Source of the DNA: Natrinema marinum
GTDB taxonomy: Archaea; Halobacteriota; Halobacteria; Halobacteriales; Natrialbaceae
Reading direction: 5' to 3'
NCBI RefSeq assembly: GCF_024296685.1
Contig: NZ_CP100763.1
Location: forward strand, 868,001-932,000
DNA length: 64,000 nucleotides
In this document: positions 35,341-48,170 of the stretch, piece after piece
Position numbering within the stretch: position 1 is the stretch's first letter
Layout: each line of letters starts with the position of its first letter
Translations under genes and position numbers: made by a program
The notes under the pieces: generated by a model
Told to the model about the DNA's origin: nothing
Databases searched by the model: none
Seen by the model: the letters and a program-made list of their open reading frames with translations, nothing else

Positions 35341-36636
35341 CTACGGATCTCGATCGCCGTCGAGGCGGCGGCGAACGCTCTCGGCGTGGGCCTCGAGCCC
35401 CTCGGCGTCGGCGAGGGTCGTGATCGTCTCGCCTAAGTCGGCGAGGCCCTCGCTCGAGAGGCGCTGGATCGTCGTCGACCGGAGGAAGGTCTCGACGGAG
35501 AGCCCGCCGGTCACCCGCGCCCCGCCGTTCGTCGGCAGGACGTGGTTCGTCCCGCTGGCGTAGTCTCCGGCCGCGACGGGGGTGTCCGGCCCGAGGAAGA
35601 CGCTGCCCGCGCTGTCGATTCGGTCGACGATCGACTCGTCGTCATCGGCGACGACCGCGAGGTGTTCGGGGGCGTACTCCTCGGTAAAGAGAATTGCCTC
35701 GCTCATCGACCGGGCACGGAGCACGCCGCTGGCGTCGTTTGCCAGCGCCTCGCGGATCACGCCCTCGCGTTCTCGTCCGCTCGCCTGTTCCTCGACCGCC
35801 GCAGCGACCGCGTCGGCAGTGGCCTCGTCGTCGGTGACGGCGACGACCGAGGCGTTGGGGTCGTGTTCGGCCTGTGCGACTAATTCTGCGGCGACCAGTT
35901 CGGGCGGGGCGGTCTCGTCGGCGATCGCGACGACTTCGCTCGGCCCCGCGAGGAAATCGATCTCGACATCGCCGCGGACTTCGGCCTTGGCCGCGGTCAC
36001 CCACTTGTTCCCCGGGCCGACGATCTTCTGAACGCGGTCGATCGTCTCCGTCCCGTAGGCCAGGCCCGCGATCGCCTGTGCGCCGCCGACGCTGTAGACG
36101 ACATCCGCGCCCGCGGCGTGGATCGCCGCCAGCGTGACGGGACTCAACTCGTCGGCCGGTGGCGTGACGACCGCGACGTGGTCGACGCCCGCGACGACCG
36201 CCGGGACGATCCCCATGATCGCGCTCGAGGGGTAGGCCGCCGAGCCGCCGGGGACGTAGACGCCGACGCGCTCGAGGGGGCGAAAGCGCCGTCCCAGCGT
36301 GCGCCCGTCGCCGAACTCCCGCCGCCAGTCTTCGGGAAGCTGGGCCTCGTGGAATTCGCGGACGTTCGCCGCGGCCGTCTCGATCGCCTCCCTGATCTCC
36401 TCGTCGATGTCGTCGTCGTAGGCCCGTTCGCAGGCGTCGGTGATCTCTACGTTGCCGAGTTCGATGCCGTCGAACTCGCTCGTGAACTCGCGGACGGCCA
36501 CGTCGCCCTCCTCGCGAACCCGGTCGACGATCCCGCGGACGTCCTCTCTCACCGCCTCGATACCGGCGTCGCGCTCGAAGAAGGCCGCGCGATCGGCCGG
36601 CCCGAGGTCGGCGATGGCCCGCACGTCGGTTGTCAT
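35341..36636 (-). CDS. hisD: Histidinol dehydrogenase
   Basis: Last two steps of histidine synthesis: oxidises L-histidinol to histidine with two NAD+ and a catalytic zinc. 431 residues, the usual length. Signature motifs: YVPGGSAAYPSSAIMG, VYSVGGAQAIAGLAYGTETI, KIVGPGNKWVTAAKAEV, IDFLAGPSEVV, QAEHDPNA (His/Glu ligands), EEYAPEHLAVV and GDYASGTNHVLPT. The ATG at 36636 is chosen; the frame is open to 36759 without similarity. It is a lone his gene here; other his genes are elsewhere, as is common in haloarchaea. Confidence 0.96.
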   Translation of the reverse strand: MTTDVRAIADLGPADRAAFFERDAGIEAVREDVRGIVDRVREEGDVAVREFTSEFDGIELGNVEITDACERAYDDDIDEEIREAIETAAANVREFHEAQLPEDWRREFGDGRTLGRRFRPLERVGVYVPGGSAAYPSSAIMGIVPAVVAGVDHVAVVTPPADELSPVTLAAIHAAGADVVYSVGGAQAIAGLAYGTETIDRVQKIVGPGNKWVTAAKAEVRGDVEIDFLAGPSEVVAIADETAPPELVAAELVAQAEHDPNASVVAVTDDEATADAVAAAVEEQASGREREGVIREALANDASGVLRARSMSEAILFTEEYAPEHLAVVADDDESIVDRIDSAGSVFLGPDTPVAAGDYASGTNHVLPTNGGARVTGGLSVETFLRSTTIQRLSSEGLADLGETITTLADAEGLEAHAESVRRRLDGDRDP

Positions 36637-36679
36637 GCCCGCGGATTCGAGCGGCGAGCGAAAAACGGTTTCCTTCTGC

Positions 36680-36901
36680 TCACGCGTCCGGGTTCTCGAC
36701 CTCCCAGATCCCGACGGCGTCGAGGGTCGCCCTAACGAATAGATAGATGAGGATGCCAAAGCCCACCAGCGCGAACGGTGCCTGCAGGAGGTTCGCTATC
36801 TCGACCTCGAGAACGATCCGGCTCAGCCCGCGGACGACGAAGCTCACGATCACTAGTCCGAACGCGATGAGCGAGAGTTTAACGAATCCCGAACGGTCCA
36901 T
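36680..36901 (-). CDS. Small two-helix membrane protein
   Basis: Protein of 73 residues with two predicted helices (about 7-24, 38-55) and an acidic C terminus. MDRSGFVKLSLIAFGLVIV is the start; the longer frame upstream is shadow. Function unknown. Same strand as hisD. Confidence 0.65.
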   Translation of the reverse strand: MDRSGFVKLSLIAFGLVIVSFVVRGLSRIVLEVEIANLLQAPFALVGFGILIYLFVRATLDAVGIWEVENPDA

Positions 36902-37007
36902 GTCTATCCCTACGAGCACGGTCGCTAAACGATGTCGGTTGTTCCCACGCCGCCGTTTCCGTCGCACGTCGACGGTTCGCGGTTCGCGTCGGCGACTCCC
37001 GACACGG

Positions 37008-37850
37008 TCACTGCACGTCGGCGCTCGCGGCGCGACCGATGGCGTAGACGGCCACCGAGCCAAACACCAGCGCGAGCCCCACGAGCACAGCCAGCGCGGG
37101 GACGAGCGTGTTCCACATCCCCTCGAACCGCGTGACCTCGATGACGGTCATCGTGTCCTCGCCGAGCATCACCGCGCGGGCGGCGTCGACGCCGTAAGTG
37201 ATCGGGTTGAACGTCGCGACCGTCTGGATCCACTCCGGGAGCGCCGGCAGCGGGAGGAACGCGCTCGAGACGAACAGCAAGGGCAACTGCAGCAGGTTCG
37301 CCCCGATGATCGTCGACTCCTCGTCTCGAGTGACGACGGCCAGCACGTTCGAGAACGCGGTGAACCAGACCGAGAATACGACGCAGATGCCGGCGATGGC
37401 GACGGCGCCGACGAGTCCGGTCTCGATCTCGGCGCCGAGCAAGACGCCGAGTCCCAGCACGATCGCTACCTGCGCGACGATGCGGACGACCTCTGCCAGC
37501 GTCTTTCCGAGGAAGACCGCGGTCCGGTTCATCGGACTCACGAGGATCTTCTCGAACATTCCGGTCTCGATGTCGTTGACCAGTCCGATACCCGAGGTCG
37601 CGGCCGCGACCAGCGCCACCTGGATCACGATCGCCGGCACGAGGTACGTCTCGTAGGTGATCCCCGGCAGCGCGCCCGTCGCGACGCCGCCGAACACCTG
37701 CGTGAACAGGACGAGGAAGATGATCGGCTGGATCAGCGAGACGACGAGCACGAACGGGTTCCGGACCGACTTGATCGTCCACCGGACGAACGTGACCCGA
37801 ACGTCGCTCGCGAACCCGCCGCCGTGGCGGTCGACGCTCGGCGCGCTCAT
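37008..37850 (-). CDS. ABC-2 type transporter permease
   Basis: Membrane subunit of 280 residues of a DrrB/ABC-2 exporter with six helices. The characteristic central segments NDIETGMFEKILVSPMNRTA and FVSSAFLPLPALPEWIQTVA, then NPITYGVDAARAVMLG, match drug- and lipid-export permeases. Start overlaps the ATPase stop by four bases (ATGA). Substrate unknown. Confidence 0.92.
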   Translation of the reverse strand: MSAPSVDRHGGGFASDVRVTFVRWTIKSVRNPFVLVVSLIQPIIFLVLFTQVFGGVATGALPGITYETYLVPAIVIQVALVAAATSGIGLVNDIETGMFEKILVSPMNRTAVFLGKTLAEVVRIVAQVAIVLGLGVLLGAEIETGLVGAVAIAGICVVFSVWFTAFSNVLAVVTRDEESTIIGANLLQLPLLFVSSAFLPLPALPEWIQTVATFNPITYGVDAARAVMLGEDTMTVIEVTRFEGMWNTLVPALAVLVGLALVFGSVAVYAIGRAASADVQ

Positions 37851-38920
37851 CGCTCACCCCCCGTTCGACCGCCTTCCCGCTCGTCGCCGTCGACGGTCCC
37901 ACCGTCGCTGATCGACTCCGATCGCGTTGCGTCGGCTGCCGTCGACGCTTCTTCGGCGCTCTCCGATGCGTCTGGCCGCTCGTCGGTCACGGCGAGGAAC
38001 ACGTCGTCGAGCGTCGGGGCGCGAACGTCGAACCCGACCACGTCGATGCCGGCGTCCCGCAGCGCGACCAGTAAGTCCGTCCCGCGCGTCCGCGCGTCGC
38101 GTGCGGTCACCTCGATTCCCGACTCGATTTCTTCGACCGCCGCTCCCTCGGCGAACAGCCCTTCGTCGCGTGCCACCGTCGCCGCCCGCTCGCTCGCGTC
38201 GGGATTCGCCAGCTCGACGCCGAGGATCTCACCGCCGACGCGGCGTTTCAACTCGGCTGGCGCCCCTTCGGCGACGACCTGCCCTCGCTGGATGACCGAC
38301 AGCCGATCGCACAGCTGATCGGCCTCCTCTAAGTACTGCGTCGTCAGGAAGACGGTCGTCCCCTCGTCGTTGATCCGCCGGAAGTACTCCCAGAGGCGGT
38401 TTCGCGCCGCCGGATCGAGCCCGGTCGTCGGCTCGTCGAGAAAGACGAGTTGCGGCCGGTGGACCAGCGCGGTCGCCGCGTCGAGGCGTTTCTTCATCCC
38501 ACCCGAGAAGTCGTCGGCGACCTTGCCCGCCACGTCGGTCAGTTCGACGAGCTCGAGCAGTTCGTCGATCCGGTCGTTTCGATCCGCTTTCGCCACGCCG
38601 TAGGCGTCGCAGGCGAACCGAAGGTTCTCGCGGGCCGTCAGCTCCGGATCGATGCTCGTCTCCTGGGCCATGTAGCCGACCGTCGCGCGCACGCTGTGTG
38701 GGTCGGCGATGGCGTCGAACCCGTTGACCTCGACCGAGCCGGCCGTCGGCCGCAACAGCGTCACCAGCGTCTTGATCATCGTCGTCTTCCCCGCACCGTT
38801 CGGGCCGAGAAAGCCGAAGAACTCCCCCTCGTCGACGAGCAGGTCGACGCCGCGGACCGCTTCGGTCCCGTCCGCGTACGTCACCGCCACGTCCCGGGCC
38901 TCGATAGCGTAGTCGGTCAC
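37847..38920 (-). CDS. ABC-2 transporter ATP-binding protein (DrrA type)
   Basis: ATPase of 357 residues partnering the permease downstream. Walker [10 protein letters not shown] near 38-46, signature FSGGMKKRL, Walker B LVFLDEPTTGLDP. The unusual signature with MKKRLD and the C-terminal domain (about 230-320) are typical of DrrA-like exporters. The last 40 residues are a Ser/Glu-rich tail. The HxlR-type regulator lies just upstream on the same strand and may control the pair. Confidence 0.93.
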   Translation of the reverse strand: MTDYAIEARDVAVTYADGTEAVRGVDLLVDEGEFFGFLGPNGAGKTTMIKTLVTLLRPTAGSVEVNGFDAIADPHSVRATVGYMAQETSIDPELTARENLRFACDAYGVAKADRNDRIDELLELVELTDVAGKVADDFSGGMKKRLDAATALVHRPQLVFLDEPTTGLDPAARNRLWEYFRRINDEGTTVFLTTQYLEEADQLCDRLSVIQRGQVVAEGAPAELKRRVGGEILGVELANPDASERAATVARDEGLFAEGAAVEEIESGIEVTARDARTRGTDLLVALRDAGIDVVGFDVRAPTLDDVFLAVTDERPDASESAEEASTAADATRSESISDGGTVDGDEREGGRTGGER

Positions 38921-39002
38921 AGTCGTGTTTGGGCGACCACCGGGATATAGCTGCGAGTTCGAAGCTGGTTCGTAACTTCGTGTTTCGAACTATCGGCGAC
39001 CG

Positions 39003-39482
39003 TCACTCAGAAACCGGCTCGAGGTCGTACTCGATGGCCCACGCGTGCAGGTGGCCAAAGGCCGGAAACGCCGCCCGCCCCTTCTCGGTCGGCTCGTACT
39101 CGACACGCGGCGGGACCTCGTCGTAGGCCTCTCGCCGGAGCAACCCGGCCGCGACCAGCTCTTTGAGCCGCTCGGAGAGCGTGTTCGCCGGCACCTCGAG
39201 GCGCTCCTCGAGTTCCGAGAAGCGAAGCGGTCCGTCGGCAAAGGCAAACGCCGAGAGGATCGCCATCGCGTGGGCTTTCCCGAGGAGGTCGAGCAACTGC
39301 GCGACGGTCCGTTCGACCCGTTCTTGCTCGTCGGGCTCGAGGCGGTCGCGAATCGCTCGCGCAGTCTTCTGCGACCGACCGGCATCTAGACCCGGAACAG
39401 TACCGACGCCAGACGGCGCCTGTTCTCCGTTTCGGCTGGTTTCGCCGTTCGATCGCTCGTCGTCGTTCCGCTCGTCACTCAT
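39003..39482 (-). CDS. HxlR/MarR-like winged-helix regulator
   Basis: DNA-binding protein of 159 residues with an HxlR-type winged helix at about 70-145: LRFSELEERLEVPANTLSERLKEL is the recognition helix-turn-helix and VEYEPTEKGRAAFPAF the wing end. The N-terminal 60 residues are disordered and acidic. It lies upstream of the ABC-2 genes on the same strand and divergent from the NAD(P)-binding gene pair, so either could be its target. The start MSDERNDDER at 39482 is chosen. Confidence 0.85.
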   Translation of the reverse strand: MSDERNDDERSNGETSRNGEQAPSGVGTVPGLDAGRSQKTARAIRDRLEPDEQERVERTVAQLLDLLGKAHAMAILSAFAFADGPLRFSELEERLEVPANTLSERLKELVAAGLLRREAYDEVPPRVEYEPTEKGRAAFPAFGHLHAWAIEYDLEPVSE

Positions 39483-39611
39483 ACCTGTTACTGGGTGGAC
39501 CAAAAACTAATACTTCGCGTTTCTAACTATCGAGTAGAAGCCGGTCTCGGGGCCGCTACTTCGAGACTTCGAAGTCACAAGCTTATGTCTCGAGCGGCCG
39601 AAGTGACGGGT

Positions 39612-40046
39612 ATGCAACTCGCCGCTTTCGGGGCGACCGGTCGAACCGGCCGCCCGCTCTGTCGGCAGGCCCTCGAGCGCGGGCACACCGTTATCGCGCA
39701 CGCGCGCTCGCCTGAGAAGCTGCCGTTCGCCGACGACGTGACCGTCGTCGAGGGCGACGTCTACGCCGGAACTGGCGTCACAGAGGCTATCGAAGGTGTA
39801 GACGCGGTCGTCTCCGTGCTCGGACAGACCGCCGGCTCGCCGGACGACCTGCTCACCGTGGCCGGCGACAACGTCCTCGGGGCCATGGAGAACGCCGGCG
39901 TCGACCGGTACGTCACCCTCGTCGGTGCCGGCGACCTCGCGCTGGGCTTCGAATCGATCGACCGCGCGGATATCGCGCGGTTCGTCCTCGACTGTCTCGA
40001 GGGGGAGGAGTTCGTCCGCAAACTGCCGACGGTGGGCCCCGCGTGA
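39612..40046 (+). CDS. Shortened NAD(P)-binding Rossmann protein
   Basis: Protein of 144 residues resembling the NAD(P)-dependent 'NmrA-like/SDR a5' family. It begins MQLAAFGATGRTGRPLCRQA, the dinucleotide-binding turn, and ends IARFVLDCLEGEEFVRKLPTVG, the usual family end. The family is about 200 residues long. The segment normally between the VTLVGAG strand and the IDRADIARF helix (about 60 residues, including the DWTIVRP motif) is absent, so this looks like an internal deletion rather than a truncation. A TATA-like box lies about 30 bases before the ATG at 39612. It overlaps the next gene by four bases. Confidence 0.8.
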   Translation: MQLAAFGATGRTGRPLCRQALERGHTVIAHARSPEKLPFADDVTVVEGDVYAGTGVTEAIEGVDAVVSVLGQTAGSPDDLLTVAGDNVLGAMENAGVDRYVTLVGAGDLALGFESIDRADIARFVLDCLEGEEFVRKLPTVGPA

Positions 40047-40882
40047 ACGTCCTCGTCACGGGCGCGACCGGGACCGTCGGCGCCCACGTCGTCGACGGCC
40101 TCCGCTACGCACCGGACGCAGCCGTCACCGCCGCGAGCCGCGATCCCGTCACCGCCCGCGAGCGGTTGGACTGTGCGACCGTCGGGTTCGACTTCACCGA
40201 TCCGACGACCTACCGCGACGCGTTCGCCGAGATTGACGCGTTGTTGCTCGTCCGACCGCCGGCGCTGTCCCGCGTTCGTCGGGACATCATTCCGGCGCTG
40301 TCGGCCGCCGTCGGTGCCGGTGTCGAGTTCGTCGTCTTCCTCTCGGTCATCGGTGCCGACCGGAACCCCCTCGTCCCCCACGCGCGGATCGAGTCGTGGA
40401 TCGCCGACTCCGGCCTCGAGACCACCTTTCTGCGCGCCTCGTTTTTCATGCAGAACCTCTCGACGACTCACCGCGAGGAGATCCGCGACGGTCGGCTGGC
40501 CGTCCCCGCCGGCGACGGAAAGACGAGTTTCGTCGACGCTCGAGACGTCGCCGACGTCGCGGTCCGAGCGCTCCGCGAGGGGATTACCGGCGCGTACGAC
40601 CTCACCGGTCCGGACGCGCTCTCGTACGCCGAGGTCTGTGCGGTGCTCTCGGCGACGCTCGAGCGCGAAGTAGAGTACACCGATCCATCGCTCCCCCGAT
40701 TTCTCGTCTCGCGGTACCGCCTCGAGGGCGATCTCGCGAAGGCCGGCGTGATGGCTGCGATCTACACGACCGCTCGGCTCGGACTGGCGGCTCGAGTGAC
40801 CGACGACGTTCGATCGCTCCTCGGCCGTCCGCCGACCGACTTTCGGGCGTTCGTCCGCGACAATCGCACGGTTTGGACGTAA
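40043..40882 (+). CDS. NmrA-family NAD(P)-binding protein
   Basis: Protein of 279 residues of the NmrA/quinone-oxidoreductase-like group. MNVLVTGATGTVGAHVVDGL is the coenzyme-binding turn; FVVFLSVIGADRNP and TTFLRASFFMQNL are the family's substrate-side motifs, and DLTGPDALSYAEV the ending. Some members sense NAD(P) ratio without catalysis; others reduce quinones. The GTG at 40043 overlaps the upstream gene stop, so the two are co-translated. Confidence 0.9.
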   Translation: MNVLVTGATGTVGAHVVDGLRYAPDAAVTAASRDPVTARERLDCATVGFDFTDPTTYRDAFAEIDALLLVRPPALSRVRRDIIPALSAAVGAGVEFVVFLSVIGADRNPLVPHARIESWIADSGLETTFLRASFFMQNLSTTHREEIRDGRLAVPAGDGKTSFVDARDVADVAVRALREGITGAYDLTGPDALSYAEVCAVLSATLEREVEYTDPSLPRFLVSRYRLEGDLAKAGVMAAIYTTARLGLAARVTDDVRSLLGRPPTDFRAFVRDNRTVWT

Positions 40883-41048
40883 TCCGTCGACACAGGCCGC
40901 TGTACGCGGTTCGTAACAACCTCTTTCCCGGATCCGAACCGGCTATCGGGACCGTTTCGGTCCGTTCTCTCGAAGGAACGGCCCGGTCGCGTCCCGAGGA
41001 CTCGGCAAGTCCTGCATAACTATTCCCCGTCCACCGCACCACCGACCT

Positions 41049-41657
41049 ATGTGGCCCTGGGAACACGCGGTCGTCGGCTATCTCGCGTATTCTGTGTGCT
41101 GTCACCTCCTGTTTCGGGACTCACCCAGCGGACTCGAGGCGTTCGCCGTCGTGCTGGCGTCGACGCTCCCGGATCTGATCGACAAGCCCCTCGCGTGGGA
41201 GTTCGGCGTCTTCGACGCGGGGTATGCGATCGGCCACTCGGTGTTCTTCCTCGTTCCGCTCTCGATCACCGTCGGAACCATCGCGGCCGCGGCCGGCCGC
41301 CCGCGTACCGGCCTGGCTTTCGCCCTCGGGTCGCTGTTGCATCCCCCCGCCGACCTCCTCTACTCCTACCTTAGCCAGGGTATCGTCCAGGTGGAACTCA
41401 TGCTCTGGCCGGTCGAAACTGTGGTGGGGCATCCTCCCAGTCGGGGATTCCTCGAGTCGTTCGAACTACTGTTCGGCCGCTATCTGTCGGAGCTCCTCGC
41501 TGGCGATGTCCCGACGTACGTCTGGATTCAGTTGGGATTAGCCGCCTTTGCCTTCCTGCTCTGGCTCTACGACGGTGCGCCCGTCCTTCGTGAATGCCTG
41601 CTGGGTGGCAAACGACTCCTTCCGGAGACGAACGGATCGCGCTCGAAGCACCGATAA
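41049..41657 (+). CDS. Small membrane metal-dependent hydrolase-like protein
   Basis: Protein of 202 residues with five or six helices and conserved polar motifs MWPWEHAVVGYLAYS, LASTLPDLIDKPLAWEF, AIGHSVFFLVPL and LGSLLHPPADLLYSYL. These His/Asp pairs match a compact branch of the YdjM-type hydrolase family. Function unknown. The stop at 41655-41657 starts the long rRNA promoter region. Confidence 0.85.
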   Translation: MWPWEHAVVGYLAYSVCCHLLFRDSPSGLEAFAVVLASTLPDLIDKPLAWEFGVFDAGYAIGHSVFFLVPLSITVGTIAAAAGRPRTGLAFALGSLLHPPADLLYSYLSQGIVQVELMLWPVETVVGHPPSRGFLESFELLFGRYLSELLAGDVPTYVWIQLGLAAFAFLLWLYDGAPVLRECLLGGKRLLPETNGSRSKHR

Positions 41658-41908
41658 CCGCTTCGAGCGCTTTCGGTACGTTCAGTTTCGCCTTTGTCGG
41701 TCCGCAGAGGGGACTCATCGCCTGCGGCACAGCACGCGTCGACCCATTCGGCCGTCGCCGGTCGCCTCGCCTACCTTCGCCGGTCCAACGTTCGGATCTG
41801 CTCGGTCGAACCGTCCCGTTTCGACGAGTACGGTAATAGAGTCTTTCTCACAGCGAACGGTTCTCCCGGTTGAATGCCAACGATAGCCAATGGGGAGCCG
41901 AGACGACG

Positions 41909-41950
41909 GCCTTTTATAGAAACCCGGCTTTCGACACTAATGCGAACGAC
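41909..41950 (+). promoter_or_regulatory. rRNA promoter P1
   Basis: CCCTTTTATAGAAA core followed about 25 bases later by AATGCGAACGAC, the TGCGAACG box that marks haloarchaeal rRNA transcription starts. Confidence 0.7.
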
Positions 41951-42104
41951 GTGGCGCACGCCGCCACGTTCCCTCCGGCCGTTCTCCGGCGCGGAGGCAG
42001 GAAATATTCCGTTTCCTCGTCACGACTGACTGTCGAATGGTCGGTCATCTCGAGGCCGTTCGGATCGATCGCGTCTGACGCCGGTTCTCGGCGTCCCAGT
42101 ACGA

Positions 42105-42145
42105 CGCCCTTATATACTCGGGCAGCGTACTTCAGGATACGCGAA
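42105..42145 (+). promoter_or_regulatory. rRNA promoter P2
   Basis: GACGCCCTTATATACTCGGG core, followed by GATACGCGAAAG about 22 bases later. It shares the GACGCCCTTA start with P3, indicating repeated promoter units. Confidence 0.7.
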
Positions 42146-42184
42146 AGTCCTCGCCGGATGCGATTTCCGGCGTGGAAACGATCC

Positions 42185-42228
42185 GACGCCCTTAAGTGTA
42201 CGAGGGTCTTCGGATAAGAACGCGAACG
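42185..42228 (+). promoter_or_regulatory. rRNA promoter P3
   Basis: GACGCCCTTAAGTGTACGAG core and AACGCGAACGCG about 25 bases later. It is the promoter nearest to the 16S gene. Confidence 0.7.
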
Positions 42229-42377
42229 CGTGATCGACGGCACGTTCGACTCGAGCCGTCATCCCGCTCTCGGACGGGAAGGGTTCGAAGGGGTTATGTA
42301 CCCCAGATGGCCTACGAATACGTCCGAAGGAAATGAGGATCCTACCCCTGCGGTCCGCCGTACAGATGGGATCTGAT

Positions 42378-42406
42378 GTTAGCCTTGGTAGTTCGGTGAC
42401 GCCCGA
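42378..42406 (+). other. 16S processing stem, 5' half (bulge-helix-bulge)
   Basis: GTTAGCCTTGGTAGTTC pairs exactly with GAACTACCAAGGCTAAC at 44069-44085. Next, GGTG (42395-42398) pairs with CACC, a three-base bulge ACG (42399-42401) follows, and CCCGA pairs with TCGGG. This is the archaeal bulge-helix-bulge cut by the tRNA splicing endonuclease. Confidence 0.9.
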
Positions 42407-42510
42407 CCGGTCATCGCGACCGGCGACGTCGCCGAACGTGGACCATATAGCGAAGTGTGAGTGTGTACCTACATTCACCGCCAACCTCCCCGGCTCTGCC
42501 GGGGAAGAGC

Positions 42511-43983
<1,473 letters not shown>

Positions 43984-44056
43984 ACAGACCGGGACTGGGG
44001 CGATGCCCCAGCCCACACGGTTCGCGTTCGATCGACCACGTCGTCCGACCGGCCGA

Positions 44057-44085
44057 TCGGGCACCTTTGAACTACCAAGGCTAAC
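44057..44085 (+). other. 16S processing stem, 3' half
   Basis: TCGGG, CACC, the three-base bulge TTT (44066-44068) and GAACTACCAAGGCTAAC pair with the leader copy at 42378-42406. Two three-base bulges on opposite strands are separated by four pairs, the textbook bulge-helix-bulge. Confidence 0.9.
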
Positions 44086-44121
44086 ACTAGATGTCCCATC
44101 GCGTCCAAGCGCGATGGGAGT

Positions 44122-44193
44122 GGGCCCATAGCTCAGTGGGAGAGTGCCTCCTTTGCAAGGAGGATGCCCAGGGTTCGAATCCCTGTGGGTCCA
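44122..44193 (+). tRNA. tRNA-Ala (anticodon TGC)
   Basis: A 72-base tRNA in the 16S-23S spacer, as in most archaeal rRNA operons. Acceptor GGGCCCA/TGGGTCC (one G-T pair), D-arm GCTCAGTGGGAGAGT, anticodon stem CCTCC/GGAGG around TTTGCAA (anticodon TGC), T arm with GGTTCGAATCC, discriminator A. CCA is not encoded and there is no intron. Confidence 0.97.
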
Positions 44194-44219
44194 TCACTCG
44201 GTGGAAATCTCGGATCGTG

Positions 44220-44265
44220 CCCCTTAAGTGGGGCAAGGCCCGACGATTGAATCCGAACGAAACCG
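44220..44265 (+). promoter_or_regulatory. Spacer promoter before 23S
   Basis: CCCCTTAAGTGGGGCAAGGC, followed by GAATCCGAACG about 20 bases on. The core resembles P3 (CCCTTAAGTG) of the upstream region; spacer promoters at this place are known in halophiles. Confidence 0.5.
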
Positions 44266-44340
44266 ATGCACCAGCCCGTGTAAACGTGGCTGGGAAGGGT
44301 TAATGCAGGCCGGCCGTCTACCGGCGTGCAAATGAGACCG

Positions 44341-44377
44341 TGTGTACGTGTAGTCCAGGCGTCCACTGGACCCGTTC
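44341..44377 (+). other. 23S processing stem, 5' half
   Basis: TGTACGTGTAGTCCAG pairs exactly with CTGGACTACACGTACA (47386-47401). GCGTCC pairs with GGACGC, a three-base bulge ACT follows (44365-44367), and GGACCCGTTC pairs with GAACGGGTCC. Confidence 0.85.
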
Positions 44378-44422
44378 CCGGGTCACGATGTTGCACTTCG
44401 GTGCAACGCCGATCCGATGAAC

Positions 44423-47336
<2,914 letters not shown>

Positions 47337-47366
47337 ATACTACATCGCATTGGATCCGTGACGCGA

Positions 47367-47401
47367 GAACGGGTCCGGACGCAAACTGGACTACACGTAC
47401 A
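47367..47401 (+). other. 23S processing stem, 3' half
   Basis: GAACGGGTCC, GGACGC, a three-base AAA bulge (47383-47385) and CTGGACTACACGTACA pair with 44341-44377. The central helix is six pairs by eye rather than the canonical four. Confidence 0.85.
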
Positions 47402-47458
47402 TGACGGTCAGACACCACCGATATTGGCATGATCGCGGTTCGATTCCGTGAATCGGCG

Positions 47459-47580
47459 TTAAGGCGGCCACAGCGGCGAGGTTCCTCCCGTACCCATCCC
47501 GAACACGGAAGATAAGCTCGCCTGCGTTTCGGTCAGTACTGGAGTGCGCGAGCCTCTGGGAAATCTGATTCGCCGCCGAC
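47459..47580 (+). rRNA. rrf: 5S ribosomal RNA
   Basis: About 122 bases from TTAAGGCGGCCACAGCGGCG to ATTCGCCGCCGAC, whose ends pair. The conserved CCCATCCCGAACACGGAAGA and GGAGTGCGCGAGCCTCTGGG segments match haloarchaeal 5S. No tRNA gene follows. Confidence 0.95.
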
Positions 47581-47599
47581 CACTCATACTTCATTTCAA

Positions 47600-47637
47600 G
47601 CCTCACAGCGTCGCGGTTAGCGCTGTGGGGCTTTTTG
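47600..47637 (+). terminator. rRNA operon terminator hairpin
   Basis: GCCTCACAGCG at 47600-47610 pairs with CGCTGTGGGGC at 47621-47631 (one G-T pair), a ten-base loop between them, followed directly by TTTTT. It lies 20 bases after 5S. Confidence 0.85.
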
Positions 47638-47753
47638 CAGTTTTATACAGCTGCAGCTCAAGCTCGGTGAATCGGTTCACGGTTTGCTTCCACAATCGAC
47701 AACCAAATATTTTTGGAGCCGAGCTTATCCTGTTATCTCTGAAAAAGTAAAAC

Positions 47754-48170
47754 ATGGATACAGAGGTAGACCCGTCCGATCTCGACGTTATCTATGGATT
47801 ACTGTCCGATTCGGACCGACGATACGTTCTGTATTACTTCCTCGAGAACGAACGGAGCACTATCGACCGAATAGCGCTGGAACTCGCTGGGTGGAAAACC
47901 GATGCCCCCCTCGAGTCTGTCTCCGACGACGAGAAAGAGACGGTTTCGATGGCGCTGCGCCACAATCATCTCCCACGTTTGTCCGATCACGGGCTCGTTA
48001 CCTTCGATCAGCGAAGCGGGGATGTCGCCGTCGGGACAGAGTTCGACAGTGTTCGCTCGACCGTCAAGCGTGCGCGAGAGGAGGAGACACCCGATTCGGT
48101 CACCAACGGCGCTGCTGAGTCGTTTCTGTCTCGGCATCCGGTACCGGAATCGACCGGCGAGGATCACTGA
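47754..48170 (+). CDS. Haloarchaeal winged-helix protein (DUF7344-like)
   Basis: Protein of 138 residues with the pattern LLSDSDRRYVLYYFLEN at the start, IDRIALELAGW and LRHNHLPRLSDHGLVTFDQRSGDV. This is a winged helix of the type annotated DUF7344 in haloarchaeal regulators. The AT-rich DNA before it (AAATATTTTTGG, about 47706) is its probable promoter. Target unknown. Confidence 0.8.
   Translation: MDTEVDPSDLDVIYGLLSDSDRRYVLYYFLENERSTIDRIALELAGWKTDAPLESVSDDEKETVSMALRHNHLPRLSDHGLVTFDQRSGDVAVGTEFDSVRSTVKRAREEETPDSVTNGAAESFLSRHPVPESTGEDH

Larger units (their letters stand above)
41658..42510. promoter_or_regulatory. rRNA operon promoter and leader region
   Basis: Gene-free region of about 850 bases upstream of 16S. 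It holds at least three promoters (separate entries), the 5' half of the 16S processing stem at 42378-42406, and the 5' leader. Short frames here are not proteins. A fourth possible element, GGTAATAGAG followed by CAGCGAACGG (about 41832-41860), is weaker. Confidence 0.8.

Noticed and set aside
47420-47458. T-loop-like GGTTCGATTCC in the 23S-5S spacer
   Set aside because: No acceptor, D or anticodon arm can be built around it; not a tRNA.
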